Shown piece after piece: positions 42,915-52,579 of a DNA stretch of 64,000 bases. The stretch covers positions 1-64,000 of the forward strand of contig NZ_JACRSN010000020.1 in assembly GCF_014384705.1 (NCBI RefSeq). The letters run 5' to 3'. This DNA is from Yeguia hominis (GTDB lineage Bacteria; Bacillota; Clostridia; Oscillospirales; Acutalibacteraceae). The notes under the pieces were generated by a model, which did no database searches, had not been told where the DNA came from, and saw only the letters and a program-made list of their open reading frames with translations. The position numbers were made by a program, and so were the translations under genes. Numbering within the stretch: the first letter of the stretch is position 1; the number at the start of each line of letters is the position of its first letter.

Positions 42915-43412
42915 TCAAGCGTCCACCGCCCGCTTTTGCAAGAGGGACAAGCCCAAAAAGCAGAGTGCAGAGAAGGCGATGCCGCAAAGAATGTATATCC
43001 AGTTAAAGAACAGCAGATTGACTGCATACCGCATCGGCATCCGTGTAAAGAGTACCGTATACGGTTCGGCCGTTCCAATTGCCTCCATGACCGCCGTGAC
43101 ACGGAATGGACTAATCCCGCATAGATACGCCCCAAGGAAATACAGCGCCAGTTTCTCGACAACAGCCGGGAGAAGGATGCCAAGCGCATAAAACAGTGGC
43201 TTGCGCTCCTTGCAGCGCTTCCACAGAAACAGCGCCCCGAAGCAGTACGGCAGCAGCGCAAGGCAGACTCCCTGAGCAGTCAGGTGCAGCTGCAGCCCGA
43301 AGACAAGAAAGACCATGCGGATCATAAGGTATCCGCCGAGAATGATCAGCCAGCAGATCAGCAGGGATTTCAAGTTGAGTTTCCCATGTGCGGTTGCTCC
43401 ATTGTTGTACAT
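42915..43412 (-). CDS. small integral membrane protein, unknown function
   Basis: 165 residues, about four to five hydrophobic segments (residues 18-38, 46-64, 73-95 and 135-158). No family recognised. GGAGG immediately precedes the ATG. It lies 13 bases after the large ABC permease, and VanZ follows 77 bases later. It could be an accessory subunit of the exporter or an immunity-type protein; this rests on position only. Confidence 0.65.
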   Translation of the reverse strand: MYNNGATAHGKLNLKSLLICWLIILGGYLMIRMVFLVFGLQLHLTAQGVCLALLPYCFGALFLWKRCKERKPLFYALGILLPAVVEKLALYFLGAYLCGISPFRVTAVMEAIGTAEPYTVLFTRMPMRYAVNLLFFNWIYILCGIAFSALCFLGLSLLQKRAVDA

Positions 43413-43425
43413 TTTCTTTTCCTCC

Positions 43426-46152
43426 TTACAGATTCTCGTTTTTCAAGGCGTCGATGGGATTGTCCTTTTTCACTTTCCTCATTGCGTACATCATGGTGGC
43501 GAATACGACCAGAAACACGCTCAGTACGGCGATGCCGATAGCTGCCCACGGCAGATGGAAGGAGGTTTCATAGGCCGTTGTGACTGTGCGGTAGATGAGA
43601 TATGTAATGCCGCAGGACACCGGCAGGCCGAGAAGCAGCGCCTTGGAGCTGTACAGCAGGCACTCGTAGTTCATCATCCTGCGGAAGCCCTTCTGCGTCA
43701 TGCCCACCGATTTCAGCATGGCAAACTCCCGGCGGCGCAGGCTGATATTCGTGGAGATCGTATTGAACACATTGGCCGCGGCAATTAGGGAGATCAGCAC
43801 GATAAAGCCGTAGGCAAATACCCGGATAACGGTCACGACATTCCAGTTCGTTTCGGCGTTTGCGGCGTAGTCGAAAAGCTGCCGGCTGCTAAGACCGTTT
43901 TCCGTCAGCACGGTGGCCAGATTTTCAAAGCTCGCGGTGTGATTGCTCGAGGTGAGGAAACACTCTGTATTACGGAATTGATTCAGCGCCGCCTCGGGAA
44001 CCACGCTCTCCAGCATGCTGTACGGATAGATCATATTGATGGCCACCGGTGTGCTGCGGCTGACAAAGAACGGAGCCTCCTCAATGGTTTTTTCGGATCG
44101 CAGCGTGTATTTTGCAAAGGATTCCTCGTAGGGCAGCTCGATGATGTCGTTCTCGTTGTCTCTGTTTTGATAGAGGACAACCTTATTGCCGTTCTCATCG
44201 ATCCGGCTGTCTTTTCTGTAATATCCGTCGATCTCTACATAGTAAAGCCCCTCGATCACGCACCCATCGCCCTTGAGCGTATCCAGCGTGACATACTTCT
44301 CAAGCCGGCGGTCAAACTCAATGTTGCGATCCAGGGCAATGCCCAGGGGCTTGTCCCGGTTATAGTAATCCGCTTCCTTCAGGTTGTACTTTTCCAGTAA
44401 CCTGTTGAACTCGGCGTCCGCGACGAAGTACAGATAACCGGAGATGCTGAGATCCTTCGGCGCTGCGTCCTCACGATCCATGCCGAAGTCGGCAAAACGG
44501 TCGGCAAACATTGCCGTGACATATTCACGGGAAATATCGCCCTGCAAAAACTGTTTCTTGGTATAGGTGCCGCCGGTGACATTCTGCTCGGATAAAAGCA
44601 GCTCCAGAAGCGCATCGGGTGTCATGGCGGCGGAAGCGTCCGACTCCGCCGCGTAGATCAGGTCGAATTGATCGGAGGCCAGCCCTCCCTCAGCGGATTC
44701 CATCATGTAGTCGGTGAACGCCGCCGCAGAAACAAAGAGGACGATGCTCATAAAGAGGCTGACAACGGTGGTTCTGTATTTTTTCCGGTTGCGTTTATAG
44801 TGCTTGCCGGCAAGGACGCCGGGAAGTCCGAACAGCTTGTAGGCAAGCTTTGAGGTTCGGACGCGTCTGCCGCTTACCTTGATGTCCATGCTCTGGCGGA
44901 TCGCCTCCACGGCGGAAACTCCGGTTGCCCTCTTGGACGGTATCCATGCCGAGATCAGAACCGTGACCAGTGCGATGGCCGCAGCAATGACGACAGCCTG
45001 CCACGAAACACAGATCCGCATGGGAATGTCCGCACGGACGATGGATGAGAATTTGTCTCCGATCAGAAGCAGCGTTATGCCGATACCGCCGATGCCCACC
45101 AGGATGCCCAGGGGAATCCCGACGGCGCTGACCGCAAGCGCCTCAAACAGCACCATTCTCCGAAACTGCTTTCCGGTGGCGCCCACGGAGGAAAGCAGGC
45201 CGAACTGCCTTGTCCGCTCCGAAACGGAAATGGAGAATGCGTTATAGATGAGCGATACGGAGCCGAACATAATCAGAGCAATAATGATGGCGGCAAGACT
45301 GTAAAACGCGGTAAGAAAGGAATCAAAGCGGGTCGCGCCGGAATACAGCAGGACCTTCGTATTGTAGGCATAGCCATACTCTTGCGTATAGCCCATTTCC
45401 TTCATGAAGTCAAATACCTCTGCGGGCCTGTGCAGCTTGAAATAACAATGAATCGGAGACGAATCGGCAAAACTCCTGTCCGCTGCTGTAAGCGCCGTGT
45501 ACCCGGGCGCGGCGTAGTCCTCAAAGGCGGGTCTTTCATAGATGCCGACCACCGTGTATGTTTTTGCTTCGGTGTTTTCGAGCCTTTCGCCGCTCATAAC
45601 CTCCGCCTGCGTTTCGCTGTCATAGGTATAGACGGGTGTGCCTTGTCCCAGCCTCCGGCCGTCAAGCATTCTGTCACCCACATCAAGCGTGACGGTGTCG
45701 CCGAGCTTATAATTCTCCTTGCCGTTTGATGTCAGGTGCTCCGGCAGGATGATTTCCGTGGAATCCTTCGGCAGCGTTCCCAAAAGGAGATGCACCGGCA
45801 TTGTCTCAAAATAGCCGGACGCCGCATCGCCGCCAAGCACATACAGATAGGGCTTGCGCTCGTTGGCGCTGTCGATTTTCGCATAACCCAGAACCTGCAC
45901 ACAGGCGGCGGAGGAAACCTTGCCGGAATCGCGGATGTCCTCATAGTCCTTGTATGCGGCGTCATAGACCGCTCCGTGCCAGTCTCCGCTGCTGTAGATC
46001 TCGCACCGCAGCACGAAGTTCTGCATGCTGGAGACAAAGGTGGTAGACGCGCAGATCATCGCCGCCGAGAGCATAATGCCGATGATTGTGACGATGGTTC
46101 TTGTCCTGTTTTTCTTCAGGCTCTCTAAGGTTACCTTGTTGAAAACATTCAT
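43426..46152 (-). CDS. ABC transporter permease, FtsX/MacB type (large)
   Basis: 908 residues. N-terminal TM (about 18-40, after LESLKKNRTRTIVTIIGIM), a MacB-like extracytoplasmic domain of about 230 residues, a three-helix FtsX block (about 285-410) with SERTRQFGLLSSVGATGKQ, then a second large extracytoplasmic domain and a second FtsX block (about 780-900) with RRREFAMLKSVGMTQKGF. Such proteins act by mechanotransmission to expel or dislodge lipids, peptides or antibiotics at the membrane. The start overlaps the ATPase stop by 4 bases. The neighbouring VanRS-like two-component system (47.1-48.8 kb) is its likely regulator. Confidence 0.93.
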   Translation of the reverse strand: MNVFNKVTLESLKKNRTRTIVTIIGIMLSAAMICASTTFVSSMQNFVLRCEIYSSGDWHGAVYDAAYKDYEDIRDSGKVSSAACVQVLGYAKIDSANERKPYLYVLGGDAASGYFETMPVHLLLGTLPKDSTEIILPEHLTSNGKENYKLGDTVTLDVGDRMLDGRRLGQGTPVYTYDSETQAEVMSGERLENTEAKTYTVVGIYERPAFEDYAAPGYTALTAADRSFADSSPIHCYFKLHRPAEVFDFMKEMGYTQEYGYAYNTKVLLYSGATRFDSFLTAFYSLAAIIIALIMFGSVSLIYNAFSISVSERTRQFGLLSSVGATGKQFRRMVLFEALAVSAVGIPLGILVGIGGIGITLLLIGDKFSSIVRADIPMRICVSWQAVVIAAAIALVTVLISAWIPSKRATGVSAVEAIRQSMDIKVSGRRVRTSKLAYKLFGLPGVLAGKHYKRNRKKYRTTVVSLFMSIVLFVSAAAFTDYMMESAEGGLASDQFDLIYAAESDASAAMTPDALLELLLSEQNVTGGTYTKKQFLQGDISREYVTAMFADRFADFGMDREDAAPKDLSISGYLYFVADAEFNRLLEKYNLKEADYYNRDKPLGIALDRNIEFDRRLEKYVTLDTLKGDGCVIEGLYYVEIDGYYRKDSRIDENGNKVVLYQNRDNENDIIELPYEESFAKYTLRSEKTIEEAPFFVSRSTPVAINMIYPYSMLESVVPEAALNQFRNTECFLTSSNHTASFENLATVLTENGLSSRQLFDYAANAETNWNVVTVIRVFAYGFIVLISLIAAANVFNTISTNISLRRREFAMLKSVGMTQKGFRRMMNYECLLYSSKALLLGLPVSCGITYLIYRTVTTAYETSFHLPWAAIGIAVLSVFLVVFATMMYAMRKVKKDNPIDALKNENL

Positions 46153-46832
46153 CTGCGGATCACCTCGTCTCTGGTGATTTTCCCGTCCTCAATGGAAAGG
46201 ATTCGATCCGCCTGCAGGGCGATGCTCTCGTCGTGGGTGATGACAAGGAGGGTCTGCCCGTATTTTTCGTTGGAAACCTTCAGCAGCTCCACGATCTCCC
46301 GGCTGCTTTTGGAGTCAAGATTTCCGGTGGGCTCGTCGGCGAGCACCACGGCGGGTGCGTTCATCAGCGCCCGGCCGATGGACACCCGCTGCTGCTGGCC
46401 GCCGGAGAGCTGATTCGGCAGGTGGTTCTCCCGGCCGGTGAGCTTCAGGGTGGTCATCAGCTCGGAGAGCCTTTCCCGGTTTACCTTTTGCCCGTCCATA
46501 AGCACGGGGAGCGTGATGTTTTCCGTTACATTGAGTACCGGAATGAGATTGTAAAACTGATAGATCAGTCCCACCTGACGGCGGCGGAAGATGGCAAGCT
46601 GTTCCTCGTTCTGCGCGTACACATCCTTGCCGTCCATAAATACCTTCCCGCCTGTAGGCCGGTCTACGCCGCCGAGGATGTGAAGCAGAGTGGATTTGCC
46701 TGAGCCGGAGGGGCCGATCACGGCGACAAACGCTCCTTTCTCCACCGAAAAGGAAACGCCGTCCAGCGCCCGCACCTCATTCTCGCCCTTGCCATATACC
46801 TTTGTCAGGTTTTCCACTCTCAAGATCTCCAT
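46149..46832 (-). CDS. ABC transporter ATP-binding protein (LolD/MacB type)
   Basis: 227 residues. Walker A IGPSGSGKSTLLHILGG, Q-loop YQFYNLIP, signature LSGGQQQRVSIGRAL, Walker B VVLADEPTGNLDSK and H-loop VITHDESIAL are all intact. It powers the permease immediately downstream (4-base overlap). GGAGC lies before the ATG. A MITE-like insertion and the sensor kinase terminator separate it from the upstream two-component genes. Confidence 0.95.
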   Translation of the reverse strand: MEILRVENLTKVYGKGENEVRALDGVSFSVEKGAFVAVIGPSGSGKSTLLHILGGVDRPTGGKVFMDGKDVYAQNEEQLAIFRRRQVGLIYQFYNLIPVLNVTENITLPVLMDGQKVNRERLSELMTTLKLTGRENHLPNQLSGGQQQRVSIGRALMNAPAVVLADEPTGNLDSKSSREIVELLKVSNEKYGQTLLVITHDESIALQADRILSIEDGKITRDEVIRR

Positions 46833-46919
46833 ATCGGGATGCTCCTTTCACTTTTTACACCCTCATTCTATTTTGTCAAGGTGACACAGCGGTGACTCCC
46901 GGGTGACGGATCCGTCACT

Positions 46920-47083
46920 TAGGGTGTATCTGAAAGCTCATGATGTGACCGGCAGCGAGGGATATTTGCGTTGAGCAAGACAATTTTTCGCAGGAATACT
47001 GTCGTATTTCAAGGAAAAATGACGCAGCACTGCGCAAAAAGGCCCGCTGTCCGGGTGCGTTGGGAGTTTTCAGATACACCCTA
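46920..47083. mobile_element. MITE-like element with 14-bp inverted ends and TA duplication
   Basis: GGGTGTATCTGAAA (46922-46935) and TTTCAGATACACCC (47068-47081) are perfect inverted repeats that bound a 160-base segment, each flanked by TA (46920-46921 and 47082-47083). TA target duplication is typical of IS630/Tc1-mariner transposition. The interior has no gene. It was inserted between a kinase terminator and the ABC ATPase gene. It may carry or disturb the promoter for the ABC genes. Confidence 0.8.
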
Positions 47084-47085
47084 GT

Positions 47086-47115
47086 AAAAAGGGAGCCGCC
47101 GGTCAGACGGTTCCC
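47086..47115 (-). terminator. terminator overlapping the kinase stop codon
   Basis: GGGAGCCG (47091-47098) and CGGTTCCC (47108-47115) pair with one wobble; on the minus strand TTTTTAC follows. The stop codon of the kinase (47103-47105) is in the loop. Confidence 0.75.
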
Positions 47116-48107
47116 TTATAAAAGCGGATGGAAAACATTGCTCCTGCGGGCTTGCGGTTCTCTGCCTTCACCGTTCCACCCTGACCGGTTATGATCATGC
47201 GCGACAGTGCAAGCCCGATCCCAAAGCTTTTACCGTCGGAATCCTTGCCCTTATAGAAACGCTCAAAGATGCGGGGCAGATCCTCCGGAGAAATGCCCGT
47301 GCCGCTGTCCTTAATTATAATTTCGGAATACAGGGCGTTTTCGGTTGCATCAATCTCAATCCTGCCGCCCTCGGGGGTGTGTTCCATGCAGTTCTTCACA
47401 ATATTGCCGATGGCCTCGCAGGTCCACGAGAAATTCCCCCGGAAATCTCCGTCCGCATGGATGAGCAGCTCCTGCCCGCGCAGCTCCATGGGAATGAGCA
47501 GGGTCACACAGGACTTTTTGAGCAGCGCTTCCAGACTGACCTGCTCCTGCTTGAACTGCACTGTGCCGGCATCCAGCCGTGAGATCTTCAGCAGCGTGGT
47601 GATCAGCCAGTCGATGCGGGAGAGCTGCTCGTAGAGCTCATGGATAAGCTGCTGCCTGCGCGCGTCGGTCAGCTTCGGCTCCGACAGCAGTCCAATCAGC
47701 AGATTGATAGAGGTCAGGGGCGTGCGGACCTGGTGAGAGATATCTGCGATAGAATCGGCAAGATACGCCTTTTCCCTTGTCAGCGTTTGCTGCTGCTCAC
47801 GCAGGCGTATGGTCATCTTATAGATCTCACTGTGAAGGATGCTCAGCTCACCCTCTGAATAGCTGTCAAAATCGATCGAACTGTCGCCGTGCAGAACCTG
47901 ATTGATATCATCCGCAAGGGAAGAAATCCTCTGATACCTCTTATAAGTGCTGATGCAGAAGACCAGCATGAGGAGCAGAGAAAGCCCTGCGGCTGTCAGC
48001 CCGGCGCGAATGTCGAAGAAAAAGCAGACTGCGCAGGCGGCTGCGGAGAGCAGCAGCTGCCACAGCAGTGCCTTTCGCACCTCTTTGTTTTTCAGCAGCT
48101 TCATCAT
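47103..48107 (-). CDS. sensor histidine kinase (intramembrane-sensing type)
   Basis: 334 residues. Two adjacent TM helices (about 14-32 and 36-54) with almost no external loop, as in cell-envelope-stress kinases of the BceS/VanS-like groups. A HAMP-like linker is followed by the His box ADISHQVRTPLTSIN near residue 124. The ATPase domain has N box IGNIVKNCMEHTP, G1 KDSGTGISPEDLPRIF, and G2 SFGIGLALS. Its stop lies in a terminator hairpin. It overlaps the regulator by 4 bases. It probably senses an envelope-targeting compound handled by the adjacent ABC exporters. Confidence 0.92.
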   Translation of the reverse strand: MMKLLKNKEVRKALLWQLLLSAAACAVCFFFDIRAGLTAAGLSLLLMLVFCISTYKRYQRISSLADDINQVLHGDSSIDFDSYSEGELSILHSEIYKMTIRLREQQQTLTREKAYLADSIADISHQVRTPLTSINLLIGLLSEPKLTDARRQQLIHELYEQLSRIDWLITTLLKISRLDAGTVQFKQEQVSLEALLKKSCVTLLIPMELRGQELLIHADGDFRGNFSWTCEAIGNIVKNCMEHTPEGGRIEIDATENALYSEIIIKDSGTGISPEDLPRIFERFYKGKDSDGKSFGIGLALSRMIITGQGGTVKAENRKPAGAMFSIRFYKGTV

Positions 48108-48775
48108 GCGTCCACCCTATATCCTGTCCCGCGAACCGTCAGAATGATCTTCGGGTCGGTGGGATCATCCTCAATCTTCTCCCGCAGCCGCTTGATGTAC
48201 ACCGTCAGCGTATTGTCATTGACATACTCGCCGGCAACATCCCAGATGGCGTCAAGAAGCCGCTCACGGGTAAGCACGATTCCCCGATTGTTGATAAAAA
48301 ACAGCAGAATGCGGTATTCCAGTGCAGAGAGGAACAGGTCCCTGTTGTTCTTCACTGCCGTGCCTTTTTCGGTGTCCACCACCACATCGCCGAGCTTCAC
48401 CGTTTTGCCCATGCTGCCGGTGAGCCGGAGCACATTTCGGATGCGGGAGATAAGCTCTCGCGGGCGAAACGGCTTTGGAATGTAATCGTCGGCACCCAGA
48501 TCGAAGCCCGTAACAGTGCTGAACTCATCGCCGGACGCGGTAAGGAAAATAACAGGGATATCAAATTCGGCCTTGATCGCCCTGCACGCCGCAAAGCCGT
48601 TGCCCTCCGCCAGGGACACATCCAGCAGCACAAGATCTGCCTTTTCCTCCGCAAGCAGCTTCATGGCCGCCGTCTGCCCGGATACACTTCGCACAAGATA
48701 CCCTTCGCTGTTCAGATATTCGCTCAAACTTGCAACGATAATTATATCGTCTTCTACCAATAGTATCTTTATCAT
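48104..48775 (-). CDS. OmpR-family response regulator
   Basis: 223 residues. The receiver has LLVEDDIIIV, phospho-Asp in VLLDVSLAEGNG near residue 52, ASGDE and DYIPKPFRP. The winged helix has LFLSALEYRILLFF and VYIKRLREKIEDDP, ending in the RGTGYRVDA hairpin. AAAGGA precedes the ATG by 8 bases. It sits between the surface-protein/serpin/ABC genes and its kinase in one minus-strand array. Confidence 0.94.
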   Translation of the reverse strand: MIKILLVEDDIIIVASLSEYLNSEGYLVRSVSGQTAAMKLLAEEKADLVLLDVSLAEGNGFAACRAIKAEFDIPVIFLTASGDEFSTVTGFDLGADDYIPKPFRPRELISRIRNVLRLTGSMGKTVKLGDVVVDTEKGTAVKNNRDLFLSALEYRILLFFINNRGIVLTRERLLDAIWDVAGEYVNDNTLTVYIKRLREKIEDDPTDPKIILTVRGTGYRVDA

Positions 48776-48805
48776 AGTCAGTCCTTTATTCTGATTGCCG
48801 CGGGA

Positions 48806-49781
48806 TCACAACCACTTCCCGATGAAACCATATTCCACACGGTTGCCATCGTCCCATTCTGCAATCACACGGTAAACAAAGCTGCCGCTTTTCAGATCGA
48901 ACGCATATCCTCCGTCATACGGAAGAATGCCTGTGATTGTCTCAACATCACCGCCGTTTTGGGGGACGCATTGTATCCGGCTGCACCTCGAAAAATAACC
49001 AGATCTCGTTTGGCTTTCTGTGGGAAACAAGTCCCTCGCCGGCTGCCGTGATCTCCGGCAGAGAGGTCTCTTCGCCGATCTCATACCCGCATCCAATGAT
49101 GGAGCTCATCGTTCCATCCTCGTTTGGTTCCGGGGACTGCCAGTAGAAGGCGTAGGGGGATGCCGTGATTTCATCTGTTTCACCCATTGACCCGGGCATA
49201 ACATTCACTTGAAGCTCCGGTACGGTGATTTGGTCGGAGGGCTGTGCCTCCTTATACGGCAGATTCATTTTTACTTCAAACTCTACCCAGTTTGCCATCG
49301 GCTCGGAATACTCTGTTCCGTTTTCATACTGAAACTCTGCCTGGAAACGGTATCGTTCCCCGGCTATCAGGTGATACGGAGCCGTCAGGTCATAGGAGAG
49401 TTCATTGTCCATGCCGCTGGGAAGGCTGTACTGGGTGGCGGGATAATCAACCTGCCGTGCGGGTGTGACCTTTTGCCATGCCCCGTTATCCATTTGATAC
49501 AGCTCAAACGCCAGCCCATAGGCAATCGTCCTGCCGGAATCGTTTTTCCAGCGCAAGTCGAGCCGGAGATTCACACTTCCGCCGCCAATGCGCATGACCT
49601 CAAAGCCCACTCCCTCGGCATCGCTTCCCGCGTCAAGAATGCGAAGCAGCTCGTTCTCCGGAAATTGCGGCTCCGGCTGCTTCTCGCAGCGATAATATGT
49701 CACCGCTGCAAATGCACATGCGGCAATGGCAATTATGGCAAGAACGACCACCCATATCGCGGAAACCTTTCGTTTCATCAT
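48806..49781 (-). pseudogene. membrane-anchored extracytoplasmic protein with one frameshift
   Basis: The frame from 49781 begins with a TM anchor (VVVLAIIAIAACAFAA) and a beta-rich domain, typified by DLRWKNDSGRTIAYGLAFEL and a YRFQAEFQYENG. It reaches a stop at 48948 just after a run of five C. Removing one C gives RPQNGGDVETITGIL and continues SGSFVYRVIAEWDDGN to a TAA at 48806, for a product of about 324 residues. The span has one base too many. Because the break is in a homopolymer, a sequence error is a real alternative. It resembles surface Ig-like proteins; no named family. Confidence 0.65.
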
Positions 49782-49800
49782 GGCGCACCTTCCTTTCTCT

Positions 49801-51219
49801 CTATATTTTTGTTCTTTTCTTCCTGCGGTTTAGCAGAAATACGGCTGCGCCAACGGCGGCAAGTACTGCCGTCAGTACAATGATAAACTCCGTCGGCATA
49901 AGGTACAAGATCGACCACTTCGGGGGCTGCGGCTTCTCAGATTCGGAAAGCGTAAAGGTCAGCTCGCCTTCCGGCAACCTCGGCAGGGTCAGCGCATACC
50001 CGCCGTCCGTCTTTGTAAAGCCGTCAATGCCGCTTTCCGTCATGTAATAGGGTGTTTTTACCACAACTTCCAATTCTCCAAACTGCGCCCAGGTCTTTGC
50101 CGGGGAAAGCAGATAGGTATACGCATAGAGGCTCGGTGTATAGCCCGCATCAATGGCGGGATACACCGGTGCTGTCACCGCGTTTTTCAGCGCCTGCCCC
50201 GGCTCCAGCGTGAGGGTGTACTCATACCATCGCATCAGTGAAAAATCTCCCTCTTCGATCTGGATCAGACCGTTTCCCCATGTTTCGGAACTGCGCCGCA
50301 GAAGCTCGACCTGAGCATTGTACCAGTCAGACTCCAGAATGCCGGAGTTTTCGTCATAGCCACGGAGAGCATAGTCCTTGAAGGTCATCTCGGAAATCTC
50401 CGGCGACACTGTGCCTTCGATAACCTTTTCGCAGGCGCCGTTTTCATACAGCGTCCATACAAGCCCCTCCTTCGGCAGCTCGCCGAAGATATACACCGTG
50501 ATCGTATCGCCGTTTTGTACCCAGCAGGAGGCTCGAACCCCCTCCCTAAGCCGCTCTCCGCCGGTTTGCTCCTCGCACAGTACCCGCGTTTTTGTGCTGT
50601 CTGCATTTATGACAAATGCGGCGGTGGCTGCGCCGTATTCTTTATCTATGCCCGTGACGGAATACCTCTGCACCCAGACCGGCAGATCGGGATCGAAAAA
50701 GCTGTCGGAGATATAGCTGTCCGCCAGCTTCGGCAGATCCTCCTCGATGGAGAACGAGGTGTGCCGTGCCTTTAAGGTGTGCCGAACGGTCGCCTCTACT
50801 GGTTTTCCATCAAGCGTAACGCCGTATTTTAGGGTATCGGAAACATCGACCGGCCGACCCGTTGCATGGTCATAGATGTATTCTCCGTAATGTGGAGGAT
50901 TACCGAACGGGAAAACCAGCGTGGCCGTAACCGTATAGTCGGCGGGATTGCGGAAGATATATTCTGCCGTGACTTTCCCGGTATAGGCGAGGAAGCTGTC
51001 CGTATCCGGATAATCCTGTTCTGGGAATTCCTGCACATCGAAGGTCAGAAGCTCTTTGTCCACCACAATGGGGCAATCCTCTCCCGTCACGACCGCGCCC
51101 GTGCCGTCCGTACCGCTCCAGTGCCGCTGGGCGGAATTGGCATAGGCGGGCTGTATACAAACTCCTGCCAGCAGCAGGATCCATAAAACTCCCGCAGTTC
51201 TTTTCTTTTTCACATGCAT
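49801..51219 (-). CDS. cell-surface protein with signal peptide and C-terminal membrane anchor
   Basis: 472 residues, no family recognised. Residues 1-27 are a Sec signal (ends AYA), followed by an approximately 410-residue extracytoplasmic region rich in beta strands and aromatic residues. FRNPADYTVTATLVFPFGN resembles a carbohydrate- or adhesion-like beta domain. A C-terminal helix (about 440-462, IIVLTAVLAAVGAAVFLL) ends in RRKKRTK, a stop-transfer signal. It is not an LPXTG protein. The gene is in the array with the serpin (36 bases upstream) and the frameshifted anchored protein (19 bases downstream). Confidence 0.75.
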   Translation of the reverse strand: MHVKKKRTAGVLWILLLAGVCIQPAYANSAQRHWSGTDGTGAVVTGEDCPIVVDKELLTFDVQEFPEQDYPDTDSFLAYTGKVTAEYIFRNPADYTVTATLVFPFGNPPHYGEYIYDHATGRPVDVSDTLKYGVTLDGKPVEATVRHTLKARHTSFSIEEDLPKLADSYISDSFFDPDLPVWVQRYSVTGIDKEYGAATAAFVINADSTKTRVLCEEQTGGERLREGVRASCWVQNGDTITVYIFGELPKEGLVWTLYENGACEKVIEGTVSPEISEMTFKDYALRGYDENSGILESDWYNAQVELLRRSSETWGNGLIQIEEGDFSLMRWYEYTLTLEPGQALKNAVTAPVYPAIDAGYTPSLYAYTYLLSPAKTWAQFGELEVVVKTPYYMTESGIDGFTKTDGGYALTLPRLPEGELTFTLSESEKPQPPKWSILYLMPTEFIIVLTAVLAAVGAAVFLLNRRKKRTKI

Positions 51220-51255
51220 CGTCTCCTCACTTATAGACTGCTGCTTAAGTTCAAA

Positions 51256-52506
51256 CTACTTTTGAATGTCCGTAACTGCGCCGATGAATATGGGCAGCCC
51301 GGTGGCATCGTCGATGATGGCATAGACGAACGGGCGGTCAAGTGTCACAGCATATATGGATAACATTTCACCGGTTTCTGCTATCTCAACAGCCGTTGCC
51401 GCCCCAGCTTTCGTGCCCTTTTCATCCACGGCGATATATGCCTTGTGGAGCACACGGCTGATATAAATGTTGCCGTCGGACGGGTGTCCGAGGCCGGAAA
51501 AATCCGCAAGCTCCGCGTCAAACGGTACGGTCATGCCGAGGGCTTTCAGCGCATCGCTCATCTCGATGCCGTAGTCATAAGAGAACTTCGGCATGGCTGC
51601 CTCCACAGGAACTTCCTTCGCATTGTTTACTGTGGTGAGAAAGCCCTCACCGGTCAGGGAAGCGATGTAATCATCCAGCGCAACCCCCTCATTCGGGAGG
51701 AGCGCGGCGAAGCTGTAGCCGTTCTTATAGGGCTTGAGAAATCCGGTCGCTTTCCCATCGTCCAGATAAAGGCTCTCATTCGAGTACATCATGGAGACGG
51801 TTCTCTTTGCGCCGTCGATAGCAGTAAAGGTTCCGTCTCTCACCTCATGCTTGCGGTAGATATTCTGCCACTCCGCATCGAACAGCACGGTATTGACAAG
51901 ATACATAACGGCATAGGGATCCATCTGGTCAACGATCTTATCAATCACACCATCGGTATTCTCCTTGACCCAGTTATTGATATCCCTCAGCGTTTTTTCA
52001 TCAAAGGCAGACTTGTAGGCCGCGGCACCGTAGTAGTCAGCGTTTCTTTGCAGGAAATCCTCTTCCACCGTAAAGCCGCTGTCCTTGAACCAGATAGAAT
52101 TGGCTATTGTCAACCTGGTCTTTTCACTGGATGGCAGACTGCCGACATAGGCATGGAGATATTCGTTGAGCGTATCGATCGGGATATCCCTGCCCAGCAG
52201 AACTTCCATCTGCGCAAGGGTCTCGCCCTTGGCGCCGTTTGCGGTCATGGAAAGCGCCAGCATAACCGACAGCGGCGAGATCAGGCTGTTTTTTCCCTCC
52301 TCCCGCGTGTTCTGGAACAGGCGGACGGCGAAGTCTGCCGCTCCGTTTTTGAAGGCGTCATCTGCCGCCCTTCCGGAAGTCTTCTCCGGCGTGATGCCCT
52401 TCATCAGGTCATCCGCCTGCACCTTTGCGGCGCAGCCGGTCAGCCCCAGCAGCCCCGTTGCTAACAACGACAGGCAAAGGAATATGGCAATCCATTGTTT
52501 TTTCAT
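51256..52506 (-). CDS. serpin-family lipoprotein
   Basis: 416 residues. N-terminal lipobox LLGLTGC with Cys near residue 24, so it should be membrane-anchored after cleavage. Serpin core: ADFAVRLFQNTREEGKNSL and ISPLSVMLALSMTANGA, then NSIWFKDSG, and the hinge/reactive loop KGTKAGAATAVEIAETGEM near residue 365, with Ala-rich hinge residues needed for inhibitory insertion. DRPFVYAIIDDATGLPIFIG ends the fold. It probably traps host or rival serine proteases. Start 52506 has AGAGGTG at 7 bases; the upstream ATG is poorly placed. It lies between ABC and surface-protein genes. Confidence 0.93.
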   Translation of the reverse strand: MKKQWIAIFLCLSLLATGLLGLTGCAAKVQADDLMKGITPEKTSGRAADDAFKNGAADFAVRLFQNTREEGKNSLISPLSVMLALSMTANGAKGETLAQMEVLLGRDIPIDTLNEYLHAYVGSLPSSEKTRLTIANSIWFKDSGFTVEEDFLQRNADYYGAAAYKSAFDEKTLRDINNWVKENTDGVIDKIVDQMDPYAVMYLVNTVLFDAEWQNIYRKHEVRDGTFTAIDGAKRTVSMMYSNESLYLDDGKATGFLKPYKNGYSFAALLPNEGVALDDYIASLTGEGFLTTVNNAKEVPVEAAMPKFSYDYGIEMSDALKALGMTVPFDAELADFSGLGHPSDGNIYISRVLHKAYIAVDEKGTKAGAATAVEIAETGEMLSIYAVTLDRPFVYAIIDDATGLPIFIGAVTDIQK

Positions 52507-52579
52507 TCTAAGCACCTCTTTCCGTTTCATTTGAGAAATTTATTCGCCCGATTTCTCGGCTCTGATCGGGGGTGAAAGT

